DNA of 64,000 bases from Salinimicrobium sediminilitoris (GCF_020866905.1 NZ_JAIVCC010000002.1:434001-498000); one strand, 5' to 3'. Counted from the first letter of the stretch, positions 24,774-32,672 are shown. A program made the numbers and translations. Notes: generated by a model from the sequence alone, not told the origin.

Positions 24774-25619
24774 ATGAAAGTTATTACCGCCTCGGGGGAA
24801 AGATCAGAGTTTTCGGAAACAAAAGTGGCATCTTCCCTAAGAAGAGCCGGTGCACATGAGCCCGTTATCGATGATATTCTAAAAAGCCTGCGCGGGCGAT
24901 TACATCCCGATATTTCCACTAAAGAAATATACAAACAGGCTTTTGATCTCCTGCGAAAGCAGGACGGCCTCACTGCCTCCCGTTTTAAACTTAAAAAAGC
25001 AATTTACGAACTGGGGCCTACAGGATTCCCTTTTGAGAAATTTGTAGCTGCCATTTTTGAAAATAGCGGTTATAAAGTAGAAGTTGGGAAAATTCTCCAG
25101 GGTTCATGTGTTAGTCATGAAGTAGATGTAGTAGCCGGGCTAAAGGACCTCAAGATGTTCATGGAATGTAAATTCCATAGTGAACAGGGAAAAAAATGCG
25201 ATGTAAAGGTTCCGCTTTATATCAACTCCCGTTTTTTGGATCTGGAAAGTTTTCATCTAAAAATGCACAAAAATGGAGGAATTCGCCATGAGGGTTGGGT
25301 TGTTACAAATACCAGGTTTACACAGGATGCTATCACCTATGGTAAATGTGTAGGTTTAAAACTTTTAAGCTGGGACTATCCTAAAGGGAATGCGTTAAAA
25401 GAAAGAATAGACAAATTAGGGCTTTACCCCATTACCGTTTCCACTCTTTTGTCTGCCAGGGAGAAACAATTTCTCCTAAGCAGGGATGTAGTGCTGTGCA
25501 GACAATTAATAAAAGACGACTTTTTTCTCGACCAGCTGGAGATAAAAGAAAATAGAAAGAGAAGAATTCTTCGGGAAATGGAAGAACTAGTGGTGCCCTT
25601 AAAAAAAGCAAATGGCTGA
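24774..25619 (+). CDS. ATP-cone plus PD-(D/E)xK restriction-endonuclease-like protein
   Basis: 281 residues. Residues 1-90 resemble an ATP-cone, the nucleotide-sensing domain of ribonucleotide reductases and NrdR: VITASGERSEFSETKVASSLRRAGA and the following helices. Residues about 95-205 look like an Mrr/RecB-type nuclease: FEKFVAAIFENSGYKVEVG, then the catalytic HEVDVVAG (Asp) and MFMECKFH (Glu-x-Lys). The last 75 residues are helical. A nuclease controlled by adenine-nucleotide level is the obvious inference. It lies between the three Usp genes and the beta-CASP gene, whose start overlaps its end by 8 nt. No methylase is nearby, so it is not part of a classic restriction-modification pair. 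Confidence 0.75.
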   Translation: MKVITASGERSEFSETKVASSLRRAGAHEPVIDDILKSLRGRLHPDISTKEIYKQAFDLLRKQDGLTASRFKLKKAIYELGPTGFPFEKFVAAIFENSGYKVEVGKILQGSCVSHEVDVVAGLKDLKMFMECKFHSEQGKKCDVKVPLYINSRFLDLESFHLKMHKNGGIRHEGWVVTNTRFTQDAITYGKCVGLKLLSWDYPKGNALKERIDKLGLYPITVSTLLSAREKQFLLSRDVVLCRQLIKDDFFLDQLEIKENRKRRILREMEELVVPLKKANG

Positions 25620-26985
25620 AAAAGTAAATATCCGTTTTCTAGGTGCCGCAGGTACAGTAACAGGCTCAAAGTTCCTGCTTGAGACTCCCTGGATGAATAT
25701 CCTCATTGATTGCGGATTATTTCAGGGGCTCAAGGAATTAAGAGAACTCAATTGGAAACCTTTTCCTTTTCCTCCTGAAAAAATTGACCTGGTACTTCTC
25801 ACTCATGGTCACCTGGACCACACCGGTTACCTGCCAAAGTTAGTCAAGGGTGGCTTTAGCCGGGAAATTCTGGGCACCTCCCCCACGCTGGCTATAGCCG
25901 AAATCATCCTTACAGACAGTGCTAAAATTCAGCAGGAAGATGCAAAAAGGGCTAATGAAGAACATTTTTCAATACATGAGCCGGCATTGCCACTTTATAC
26001 CGAAGAAGATGTTGAAGAAACTGTAAAATTATTCAAATCTGTTAGGACAGATGAATGGATGGAGGTCTCAGAAAAGATTAAATTTCGTTTCCTTCGGAAC
26101 GGGCACATCCTGGGAGCTACGTTCATCGAATTGGATATAAACGGTAAGATCTTTGTATTTTCAGGAGATATTGGTCGAAACTCAGACACGCTTCTGGAAG
26201 CCCCACACAAACCGGGGCATGCAGACTTCCTGTTTCTGGAGAGCACCTATGGGGATAGAATACATCCGGAGGAAGACGTTGATGAGATCCTGGATTCCTG
26301 CATCACAAAAACTATTGAAAATAATGGAACCTTAATTATCCCTAGTTTTGCAGTAGAGCGTCTTCAAACTTTGATGTACAGGATCTATCTACTTTATCAA
26401 AAGAACCAGAACCTAACAATTCCCGTTTATATTGACAGTCCCATGGGCAATGAGGTGCTTAAGGTCTTTAGCAGTTTTATGTCCTGGCACAAATTAAATA
26501 CCGAAGAATTTAAAAAAATGAAAAGATTCTTCAGGATCATTACACAATATAAGGACACCTGGAAGGTAATTGACGATCCTCAACCCAAAGTTGTTATAGC
26601 GGGTAGCGGGATGGTCACTGGAGGCAGGGTTTTAACTTATTTGAGATTTCACCTTAAAGATCCCAATACCACCATTCTTTTGGTTGGTTTCCAGGCCGAA
26701 GGAACAAGAGGAAGACAACTTCAGGAAGGGGTGGCCGATGTAAAGATCTTTGGAAATTACTATGAGGTAAAAGCCGCAGTAAAGAATATAAACAGCCTTT
26801 CTGCTCATGCAGATCAACATGAATTACTGGACTGGTTAGTCGACCTCGACAATAACCCGGATCGGATTTTCCTTATCCACGGCGAGAAAAAAGCTTCAGA
26901 TGTTCTTAGGGTTAAAATTAAAGACCGTTACGGCTGGCATGCCGAGATTCCACACCTGGGAGATACGGTAACGGTAGAAGTTTAA
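25612..26985 (+). CDS. Beta-CASP metallo-beta-lactamase RNase-like protein
   Basis: 457 residues. The metallo-beta-lactamase metal motif THGHLDHTGYLP (HxHxDH) and the later metal aspartate SGDIGRN are intact. The beta-CASP domain includes motif A (FLESTYGDR), motif B (SGMVTGGRVLTYL) and motif C (SAHADQHELLDW). This layout is that of archaeal/bacterial CPSF-like RNA nucleases rather than RNase J, which carries an extra C-terminal domain. It overlaps the ATP-cone gene by 8 nt and ends the five-gene operon. RNA is the likely substrate; DNA is less likely. Confidence 0.9.
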   Translation: MAEKVNIRFLGAAGTVTGSKFLLETPWMNILIDCGLFQGLKELRELNWKPFPFPPEKIDLVLLTHGHLDHTGYLPKLVKGGFSREILGTSPTLAIAEIILTDSAKIQQEDAKRANEEHFSIHEPALPLYTEEDVEETVKLFKSVRTDEWMEVSEKIKFRFLRNGHILGATFIELDINGKIFVFSGDIGRNSDTLLEAPHKPGHADFLFLESTYGDRIHPEEDVDEILDSCITKTIENNGTLIIPSFAVERLQTLMYRIYLLYQKNQNLTIPVYIDSPMGNEVLKVFSSFMSWHKLNTEEFKKMKRFFRIITQYKDTWKVIDDPQPKVVIAGSGMVTGGRVLTYLRFHLKDPNTTILLVGFQAEGTRGRQLQEGVADVKIFGNYYEVKAAVKNINSLSAHADQHELLDWLVDLDNNPDRIFLIHGEKKASDVLRVKIKDRYGWHAEIPHLGDTVTVEV

Positions 26986-26993
26986 ACAAAAAA

Positions 26994-27017
26994 AATCCGT
27001 GGCTCTCACCACGGATT
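26994..27017. terminator. Bidirectional terminator after the nuclease operon
   Basis: AATCCGTGG (26994-27002) pairs perfectly with CCACGGATT (27009-27017), loop of 6 nt. The minus strand has a run of eight T after the stem, the plus strand a shorter one. Confidence 0.8.
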
Positions 27018-27060
27018 CTTGTTTGGACATTTTTAGATGCCCGGATTTCTTTAGAATTAA

Positions 27061-27288
27061 TTATTCTACAGAAGGAGTATTTGTAATGTCTTCTACTACA
27101 GTAACGCCAGTGCTTGTTGTATCAACAACAACTTCTTCAGTCTCAACAGCCTCAACCTCAACAGGAGCCTCAGGAGTTTCGATAACTTCTACTGTAGTGT
27201 CTTCAGTTGTTTCAGTAGTTGTTTCTTTACAAGAAGTAAATGAGAATACTAATGCGATAGCAGCAAAAGTCAAAAAGGATTTTTTCAT
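27061..27288 (-). CDS. Small acidic Thr/Glu/Val-rich lipoprotein
   Basis: 75 residues from ATG 27288 (MKKSFLTFAAIALVFSF); a longer frame to 27342 is unlikely because the signal peptide begins at 27288. The lipobox is FTSC. The mature part is almost wholly Thr, Glu, Val and Pro with TTTETTEDTTVEVIETPEAP-like low-complexity repeats, so it is probably an extended outer-membrane or periplasmic tether. No family is recognised. Confidence 0.65.
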   Translation of the reverse strand: MKKSFLTFAAIALVFSFTSCKETTTETTEDTTVEVIETPEAPVEVEAVETEEVVVDTTSTGVTVVEDITNTPSVE

Positions 27289-27437
27289 TTTTAATGAATT
27301 ATTAATTGTTTGAGGGGTCAAATGTATATCATTTTTTGACACTCAATACAACAGCCAAAAATATTTTTAGTTAAATTTTATAAGTCTTTTAAAATACGGG
27401 GTTTTTTCTTCTTTTACTCCCAAAAAAAGTTTCTTAT

Positions 27438-27451
27438 CTGACATTTGTCAG
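27438..27451. promoter_or_regulatory. Perfect palindrome CTGAC-N4-GTCAG upstream of the coiled-coil pair
   Basis: CTGACATTTGTCAG has the same TGAC-N4-GTCA core as the site before the Usp operon and lies 50 nt before the start at 27502. Confidence 0.45.
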
Positions 27452-27501
27452 TTTGATGAACAGTTTTTATTCTTACCTTAATAACTTAAATACAGTAGAT
27501 T

Positions 27502-27933
27502 ATGAGCCGGAACACATCCAGAAGTTTTTCCGCAAATGAAAAGGACATAGACCGCCTGTTAAAAGAAAACAGCAGGTGGAAAGAAAGATTAGCCTACTTC
27601 AATGAGGAAATCAACTTCTTAAACCTGTACCTGGGTGCAGATATCTTTCAAAAGAATATACTAAATCTATATGAGCGGCTTCAGCTTTTCTATGATGCCC
27701 TGCAAAATTTTAAACAGGAGAACCTGGAGCTTACCAGGGAAGTTCATAACCACCGGTATGACATTGAGGGAATACTAGAATGCGAGGATATAAGCTGTGA
27801 AGTCTTTTACCACGATGAACATTTAAAACTCGAACGAAGGATCCTGGATTTTGCCCACAAATTCAGGGAATTCAAACTGGAAATTTTTTCCTATACCGGG
27901 CCCCTGTTACGCCGAACCAGTAAGGAGCATTAA
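27502..27933 (+). CDS. Coiled-coil protein of unknown function, paralogue A
   Basis: 143 residues, highly charged and helical with no Walker, HTH or signal peptide. The core ENSRWKERLAYFNEEINFL is followed by long heptad-like helices rich in Leu, Glu and Lys. The next gene has the same W-K-x-x-L-x-F/Y pattern and length, so the two are likely diverged duplicates. It lies downstream of a TGAC-N4-GTCA palindrome, inside the stress island. Function unknown; a helical scaffold or regulatory partner is possible. Confidence 0.6.
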   Translation: MSRNTSRSFSANEKDIDRLLKENSRWKERLAYFNEEINFLNLYLGADIFQKNILNLYERLQLFYDALQNFKQENLELTREVHNHRYDIEGILECEDISCEVFYHDEHLKLERRILDFAHKFREFKLEIFSYTGPLLRRTSKEH

Positions 27934-27952
27934 CAAGTATAATTTTTTTGCC

Positions 27953-28396
27953 ATGAAAAATAAAGCACATAATTACAGGTACATCGAGTGGAAAACACCC
28001 GACGAAATGCATTTCTCCTCTTTACAGTGGAAATCTGAACTCAGCTTCATTAAAGATGAACATCGCTTTTTTGAAGATATGCTTAAAGAATACACTTTGC
28101 CCATAATTGAATCCCAACTTTTTAACCGGGTGAAGGAACTTATTGACCAGTTAGGTCTTTCGGTTAAAGAACTAAAGGTTTTAGAAAAAAGGGTTTCCGA
28201 ACATATTAACAGGCTTCGCAGCTTGATTGAAAGCCTGGATGAACCAAGAGAAGGACGTGTATATCGCAAAGAACATAAGGAAATCCTTAATGATGTCAAT
28301 CACTTTTCCAGACAATACAAACGACTTAAAAAGGAAATTTTTGAAATCGTTAGTCAAGCAATGAAACAACAAAAACAGAAAAGGCTACTGGCCTAA
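27953..28396 (+). CDS. Coiled-coil protein of unknown function, paralogue B
   Basis: 147 residues from ATG 27953; the open frame runs further upstream but that part overlaps paralogue A out of frame. Helical and charged throughout: LQWKSELSFIKDEHRFFEDM near residues 24-43 aligns with the corresponding W-K-x-x-L stretch of paralogue A. It ends in a Lys/Gln-rich tail. The 19-nt gap to paralogue A suggests one transcript. No enzyme motif seen. Confidence 0.6.
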   Translation: MKNKAHNYRYIEWKTPDEMHFSSLQWKSELSFIKDEHRFFEDMLKEYTLPIIESQLFNRVKELIDQLGLSVKELKVLEKRVSEHINRLRSLIESLDEPREGRVYRKEHKEILNDVNHFSRQYKRLKKEIFEIVSQAMKQQKQKRLLA

Positions 28397-28436
28397 TTCA
28401 ACCAGAATTTAAAGAGCACATTGTTTTATTTGAAAT

Positions 28437-28569
28437 GGAGGCTGTCTAAATTGCTATTGATCGTTGATCTGAATTTATTCTGAAGCTTATTAACCTAATT
28501 CTCAGAAAGAAACAGAACCTAAAACTCCTGAAATTTTAGGTGGACGTAAAATGGCTTTTAACAGTCTCC
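28437..28569. repeat. Inverted-repeat-bounded intergenic element, copy 2
   Basis: Left end GGAGGCTGTC and right end AACAGTCTCC form a near-perfect terminal inverted repeat around 133 nt. Its right part GACGTAAAATGGCTTTTAAC resembles the right part of the element at 50634, and it holds a similar CTGAATTTATTCTGA core. This lies in the 327-nt gap between the coiled-coil gene and the HMCES gene. Confidence 0.6.
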
Positions 28570-28700
28570 TTTTGGTAAGCCTCATAAAGTTTTAAAGCCT
28601 ATTGAAGAACTACTGAAAAAACAACTGCCAGATAATGTTTCCGATAAGACATCCAAAAAAGCTATTTTGGAATAGCTCTTTGGAACATTTTTTTCTGAAG
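28562..28700 (+). pseudogene. Possible degraded gene remnant upstream of the HMCES gene
   Basis: A coding-like stretch reads QSPFGKPHKVLKPIEELL and then KKQLPDNVSDKTSKKAILE before an in-frame TAG at 28673-28675. The same frame continues as LFGTFFSEENLSLEKSYVL. No start codon is visible, and the repeat ends in the same place, so this may be the tail of a gene broken by the repeat. It could also be coincidental. Family not recognised. Confidence 0.25.
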
Positions 28701-28724
28701 AAAATTTATCTTTAGAAAAAAGTT

Positions 28725-29342
28725 ATGTGCTTCAGGACAAAATTAAACTCAAAGATCATAGAGATAGAAAAAGCTTTTAATGCAACATTCGTGGAACCGG
28801 AGCTTTATACCCCTCAAGAGGGGATCAATGGCTTCGACTTTTTATCCAATCCTGTGGTCACAAATGATGCACCCGGAGAGCTCCTTTTTTTTAACTGGGG
28901 CCTTGTCCCCTTTTGGGCAAAAAATGACAGCCTGAAGAAATCCACCCTCAACGCAAGAATAGAAACCCTGGACGAAAAACCTGCTTTTCGGAATTCGGTA
29001 GAGAATAGATGCCTTATAATCGCTAATGGATATTATGAGTGGCAGTGGCTGGACGAAAAAGGAAAAACCAAGCAAAAGTACCTCATAACATCATCTGAAG
29101 AAGATATTTTTGCCTTCGCCGGAATATATTCTCACTGGCAGGATCCTGCAACAGGCAAGTCTATTGGCTCTTACAGCATCACCACCACCCAGGCGAATGA
29201 ATTGATGAGCGAGATTCACAACAACAAGCAACGAATGCCGGTGGTGCTTCACCACAGGGATCACTCTGCCTGGCTTGAAGGAGCCTCACATAAGGAATTT
29301 GCTTTTCCTTATGAAGTAAACCTGAAGGCCCAAAAAGTGTAA
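28725..29342 (+). CDS. HMCES/YedK-family abasic-site protein (SRAP domain)
   Basis: 205 residues, standard SRAP length. The catalytic Cys2 follows the start Met directly (MCFRTK), and the other site residues are visible: Asn in NARIETL, Glu in NGYYEW and His in MPVVLHH. The family covalently caps abasic sites in single-stranded DNA, protecting the genome during replication. Start at 28725 is fixed by Cys2. Upstream is a repeat element and a possible gene remnant. Confidence 0.92.
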   Translation: MCFRTKLNSKIIEIEKAFNATFVEPELYTPQEGINGFDFLSNPVVTNDAPGELLFFNWGLVPFWAKNDSLKKSTLNARIETLDEKPAFRNSVENRCLIIANGYYEWQWLDEKGKTKQKYLITSSEEDIFAFAGIYSHWQDPATGKSIGSYSITTTQANELMSEIHNNKQRMPVVLHHRDHSAWLEGASHKEFAFPYEVNLKAQKV

Positions 29343-29427
29343 AAACCTTTTATATTTCAGGAATAATCCTGTGACTCTGCCGAAGAATCTTAAATTTGTT
29401 TCAGAAAATGCCATTTTTAAACCTTCT

Positions 29428-30222
29428 ATGGGAGAAATAATAGATATACGCACGGTGACCGTTTGCCGTTATATCACCGCTTTACGGGAGGGTGGCTCTC
29501 TCCCTGCACTAGCCGAGGCCGATGACGATTTCAAGTACGTCCTGAAGTTTCGCGGTGCCGGACATGGGGTTAAAGCATTAATAGCCGAATTCCTTGGCGG
29601 AGAAATTGCAAGGGTTATTGGACTTAGAGTTCCCGAGCTGGTATTCGCTAATCTTGATGAAGCCTTTGGGAGGACCGAAGGGGATGAAGAAATTCAGGAT
29701 TTGCTTCAGGGCAGTAAAGGGCTCAATCTTGCCCTGCATTTTCTTTCTGGGGCAATTAATTTTGATCCGGCAGTGACTGTTGTAGATGAAATAACTGCCT
29801 CTAAAATTGTATGGCTGGATGCTTTTATCACGAATGTGGACCGCACCTTCAGGAACACAAATATGCTTATGTGGCACCAGGATCTTTGGCTAATTGACCA
29901 TGGAGCTTCCTTTTATTTCCACCATTCCTGGAACAACATGGAGAAGCATGCACAAAGCCCTTTCAGCTTAATAAAAGATCACGTATTGCTTCCCCAGGCT
30001 GCTCAACTCAATGAAATAGATGAACAGATCAAACAGCTGCTGAAAATTGAAAAAATCAGGGAGATCGTAGAATGTCTTCCCGATGAATGGTTGCAATGGA
30101 GGGAGACCGATCTTTCCCCGGCAGAGATTAGAGCAGCATATATCCAGTTTCTTGAAATTCGCCTTAGGAATTCAAATATTTTTATAAAAGAAGCACAAAA
30201 TGCAAGACAGGCACTTATATGA
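29428..30222 (+). CDS. HipA-family kinase (HipA/DUF3037 pair)
   Basis: About 264 residues from ATG 29428, which precedes the conserved IRTVTVCRYITALREGGSLP opening; a GTG at 29371 would add a non-conserved tail. The nucleotide region KFRGAGHGVKALIAEFLGGE and kinase motifs FITNVDRTFRN (catalytic Asp) and LIDHGASFYF (metal Asp) are present. It is shorter than E. coli HipA (440 residues) and belongs to the stand-alone HipA_2-type family that occurs with DUF3037. It overlaps the DUF3037 gene by 23 nt. Substrate unknown; toxin activity is not established for this family. Confidence 0.85.
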   Translation: MGEIIDIRTVTVCRYITALREGGSLPALAEADDDFKYVLKFRGAGHGVKALIAEFLGGEIARVIGLRVPELVFANLDEAFGRTEGDEEIQDLLQGSKGLNLALHFLSGAINFDPAVTVVDEITASKIVWLDAFITNVDRTFRNTNMLMWHQDLWLIDHGASFYFHHSWNNMEKHAQSPFSLIKDHVLLPQAAQLNEIDEQIKQLLKIEKIREIVECLPDEWLQWRETDLSPAEIRAAYIQFLEIRLRNSNIFIKEAQNARQALI

Positions 30223-30583
30223 ATATGCTACCATAAGGGTGGTACCACGGGTGGAACGGGAAGAGTTCCTCAATGTGGGGGTTGTGGTGTTTTGTAAAAA
30301 AGAGAAATACCTGCAGGTAAGGTATGAAGTGGATTCAGAAAAGTTGCACATGCTTTGCAAAGATCTCGACCTGGACCAGCTGGGAAAGAATCTGGAATCT
30401 TTTGAAAAGATCTGCCTTGGTTCCAAAGATGGAGGCCCAATTGCCCAAATGGATATACCCTCGCGGTTTCGATGGCTCACAGCAATACGAAGTTCTGTAA
30501 TCCAGACTTCGAGGCCTCACCCGGGCTTGTGTTTTGATTTGGACAAAACTCTTGACAGGCTATTCTCTGAGTTGGTATTATAA
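30200..30583 (+). CDS. DUF3037 protein, partner of the HipA-family kinase
   Basis: 127 residues. The opening EYATIRVVPRVEREEFLNVGVV is the DUF3037 hallmark, followed by an F-C-K/R strand and a helical C-terminus. This family is nearly always adjacent to a HipA_2-type kinase gene, as here with a 23-nt overlap. It may be the substrate, an inhibitor or a subunit; nothing in the sequence decides. A terminator follows. Confidence 0.82.
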   Translation: MQDRHLYEYATIRVVPRVEREEFLNVGVVVFCKKEKYLQVRYEVDSEKLHMLCKDLDLDQLGKNLESFEKICLGSKDGGPIAQMDIPSRFRWLTAIRSSVIQTSRPHPGLCFDLDKTLDRLFSELVL

Positions 30584-30584
30584 A

Positions 30585-30606
30585 AAAAGCTGCCAAAGCA
30601 GCTTTT
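30585..30606 (+). terminator. Terminator after the HipA/DUF3037 pair
   Basis: AAAAGCTGC pairs perfectly with GCAGCTTTT around a 4-nt loop, with flanking A and T runs on both strands. Confidence 0.8.
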
Positions 30607-30630
30607 GTAACTTACCTTTTAAAAAAGGTA

Positions 30631-31239
30631 TTATTTACTTCCCTTTTTCACCCAACTTCCCATGGTCATGGTTCTCTTTACCTGATGGGCAACCGCTTTT
30701 TTAACCTTATCCCCTAATTCTTCCTTACCTGCCGTTATACTTACTCCATAAGGATTTCCTCCGGCATTGAATATGGCTTCATTGGTATATCCCGGTGCGG
30801 CAACTATTGCTCCCCAGTGAAACATGGTCTTATACAAAGAAAGTAAGGTGGATTCCTGCCCCCCGTGAACATTACTCGCACTGGTCATTCCACTAACCAC
30901 TTTATTGGCCAGTTTCCCGTTAAACCAAAGTCCGCCGGTCATATCGAGGAACTGCTTGAACTGTGATGGCAAATTTCCATAACGGGTTGGAGCACTAAAA
31001 ATATAACAGTCTGCCCAATCCAGGTCATCCATGGAAGCTTCCTGAACATCTTGTGTGGCTTCCAGATGCTTCTTCCAGTCCTTATTGGCCTCAATTGCCT
31101 CTTTTGGTGCCAGCTCCTTAACTTTTCTAAAGCGCACCTCTGCTCCATTTTCTTTGGCTGTTTCTTCCGCCCACTTTGCGAGTTGATAATTTGTTCCTGT
31201 CGAACTGTAATAGATCACAGCTACTTTTAAATCTTCCAT
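30631..31239 (-). CDS. wrbA: NAD(P)H:quinone oxidoreductase WrbA
   Basis: 202 residues. The flavodoxin-like FMN-binding start IYYSSTGTNYQLAKW, then SAPTRYGNLPSQFKQFLDM and the FMN loop TSASNVHGGQESTLL define WrbA. The enzyme reduces quinones by two electrons, protecting against redox cycling, and forms tetramers. It is a single gene, convergent with the HipA/DUF3037 genes and separated from them by a terminator. Confidence 0.92.
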   Translation of the reverse strand: MEDLKVAVIYYSSTGTNYQLAKWAEETAKENGAEVRFRKVKELAPKEAIEANKDWKKHLEATQDVQEASMDDLDWADCYIFSAPTRYGNLPSQFKQFLDMTGGLWFNGKLANKVVSGMTSASNVHGGQESTLLSLYKTMFHWGAIVAAPGYTNEAIFNAGGNPYGVSITAGKEELGDKVKKAVAHQVKRTMTMGSWVKKGSK

Positions 31240-31344
31240 AGTCTATCTTGTTTTATAGTTGTTAATTCATTTTCAATAAGATAACCTGAAAATATCTACT
31301 TTTCTGCTAAACAAATTATAAAAGTTAATACGCAGCGGAACAAA

Positions 31345-31369
31345 AAATCCCCTTTTAAAAAGGGGATTT
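31345..31369 (-). terminator. Terminator after the alpha-oxoamine synthase gene
   Basis: On the minus strand TAAATCCCC pairs with GGGGATTT and a T-run (TTTTTTG) follows. It lies 22-47 nt past the stop of the minus-strand synthase gene. Confidence 0.8.
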
Positions 31370-31391
31370 ATAAGTTAATTTTTTAAAAAGA

Positions 31392-32651
31392 CTATTTTTC
31401 CATTGCCTCAGCAACTCCTGCGGAAAGTCTTTTGTAAGTCCCATTTTCCAGGCGTTCACGAATTGCTGAAAAAGCAGTCAAAGTAATTTCCACATCCTCT
31501 AAGGTATGAGTAGCTGTTGGAATTAATCTTAAAAGTATCATTCCTTTAGGAATAACCGGATAAACTACGATAGAACAGAAGATCCCGTGATTTTCCCTAA
31601 GGTCGTTGACCAGGGCCATAGCTTCAGGAATACTTCCCTTGAGATAAACCGGAGTCACACAACTTTGAGTTGTTCCTATGTCAAATCCACGATCTTTAAG
31701 ACCATTTTGAAGCGCATTTACATTCTCCCAAAGCTTCTCTTTAAGTTCGGGCATTGTTTTAAGCATCTCAAGACGTTTAAGTGCACCAATTACCAGCTGC
31801 ATTTGCAGAGATTTGGCAAACATTTGAGAACGAAGATTGTACTTCAGGTAATCCATGATCTCCTGGTCTCCGGCGATAAAAGCCCCTGTACTGGCAAGAG
31901 ATTTTGCGAAGGTTGCAAAATAAACATCGATTTGATCCTGCACTCCCTGCTCCTCACCTGCTCCTGCTCCTGTTTTACCAAGAGTACCAAAGCCGTGAGC
32001 ATCATCTACAAGTAACCTGAAGTTATATTTCTCTTTAAGAGCAACGATCTCTTTAAGTTTTCCCTGCTCTCCCCTCATTCCAAAAACACCTTCAGAAATT
32101 ACAAGGATTCCGCCACCGGTTTGCTCTGCGATCTTCTCGGCACGCTGGAGGTTCTTTTCAATGCTCTCCATGTCATTGTGCTTGTAAGTAAAGCGCTGAC
32201 CTAAGTGCAGGCGCACCCCGTCAATAATACATGCATGAGCATCTACGTCATAAACAATAACGTCTTTTTTAGAAACAAGGGCATCAATGGTAGAAACCAT
32301 TCCCTGGTAACCAAAGTTAAGAAGGTATGCAGCCTCTTTATCCACAAAAGAAGCAAGTTCCTCCTGCAATTTTTCATGTAGAGAGGTGTGACCACTCATC
32401 ATCCTGGCGCCCATTGGATAGGCAGAGCCCCATTCTGCAGCGGCTTCAGCATCTACTTTCCGCACTTCGGGATGATTTGCAAGTCCCAGGTAATCGTTGA
32501 CACTCCAGGTAATTACATCCTGCCCACGGAATTTCATACGATTGGAAATAGGTCCTTCCAGTTTGGGAAAAACAAAATAACCTTCAGCTACTTCACTCCA
32601 CTTCCCTAAAGGCCCCTTGTCCTTATATATTTTATCGAATAAATCTGCCAT
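31392..32651 (-). CDS. Alpha-oxoamine synthase (PLP), likely cysteate fatty-acyltransferase
   Basis: 419 residues. PLP-binding features of the AONS/KBL/SPT family are present: SVNDYLGLANHPEV, DDAHGFGTLG and the Schiff-base lysine in TFAKSLASTGAF. Members condense an amino acid with an acyl-CoA or acyl-ACP with loss of CO2. In Flavobacterium johnsoniae such an enzyme makes capnine from cysteate for sulfonolipids. The adjacent cysteine-synthase-like gene, a candidate cysteate synthase, favours the same role here over biotin or threonine metabolism or sphingolipid SPT. Substrate is inference. Confidence 0.82.
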   Translation of the reverse strand: MADLFDKIYKDKGPLGKWSEVAEGYFVFPKLEGPISNRMKFRGQDVITWSVNDYLGLANHPEVRKVDAEAAAEWGSAYPMGARMMSGHTSLHEKLQEELASFVDKEAAYLLNFGYQGMVSTIDALVSKKDVIVYDVDAHACIIDGVRLHLGQRFTYKHNDMESIEKNLQRAEKIAEQTGGGILVISEGVFGMRGEQGKLKEIVALKEKYNFRLLVDDAHGFGTLGKTGAGAGEEQGVQDQIDVYFATFAKSLASTGAFIAGDQEIMDYLKYNLRSQMFAKSLQMQLVIGALKRLEMLKTMPELKEKLWENVNALQNGLKDRGFDIGTTQSCVTPVYLKGSIPEAMALVNDLRENHGIFCSIVVYPVIPKGMILLRLIPTATHTLEDVEITLTAFSAIRERLENGTYKRLSAGVAEAMEK

Positions 32652-32672
32652 TTTATATATTTTTCACTTCAG

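Noticed and set aside
24774-25619. ATP-cone protein considered as NrdR or a restriction enzyme of an R-M system
   Set aside because: It lacks the NrdR zinc ribbon and there is no methylase or specificity gene nearby.
29428-30583. HipA pair considered as a HipBA toxin-antitoxin module
   Set aside because: There is no HipB-like HTH protein; the partner is DUF3037 and the kinase is of the short HipA_2 type.
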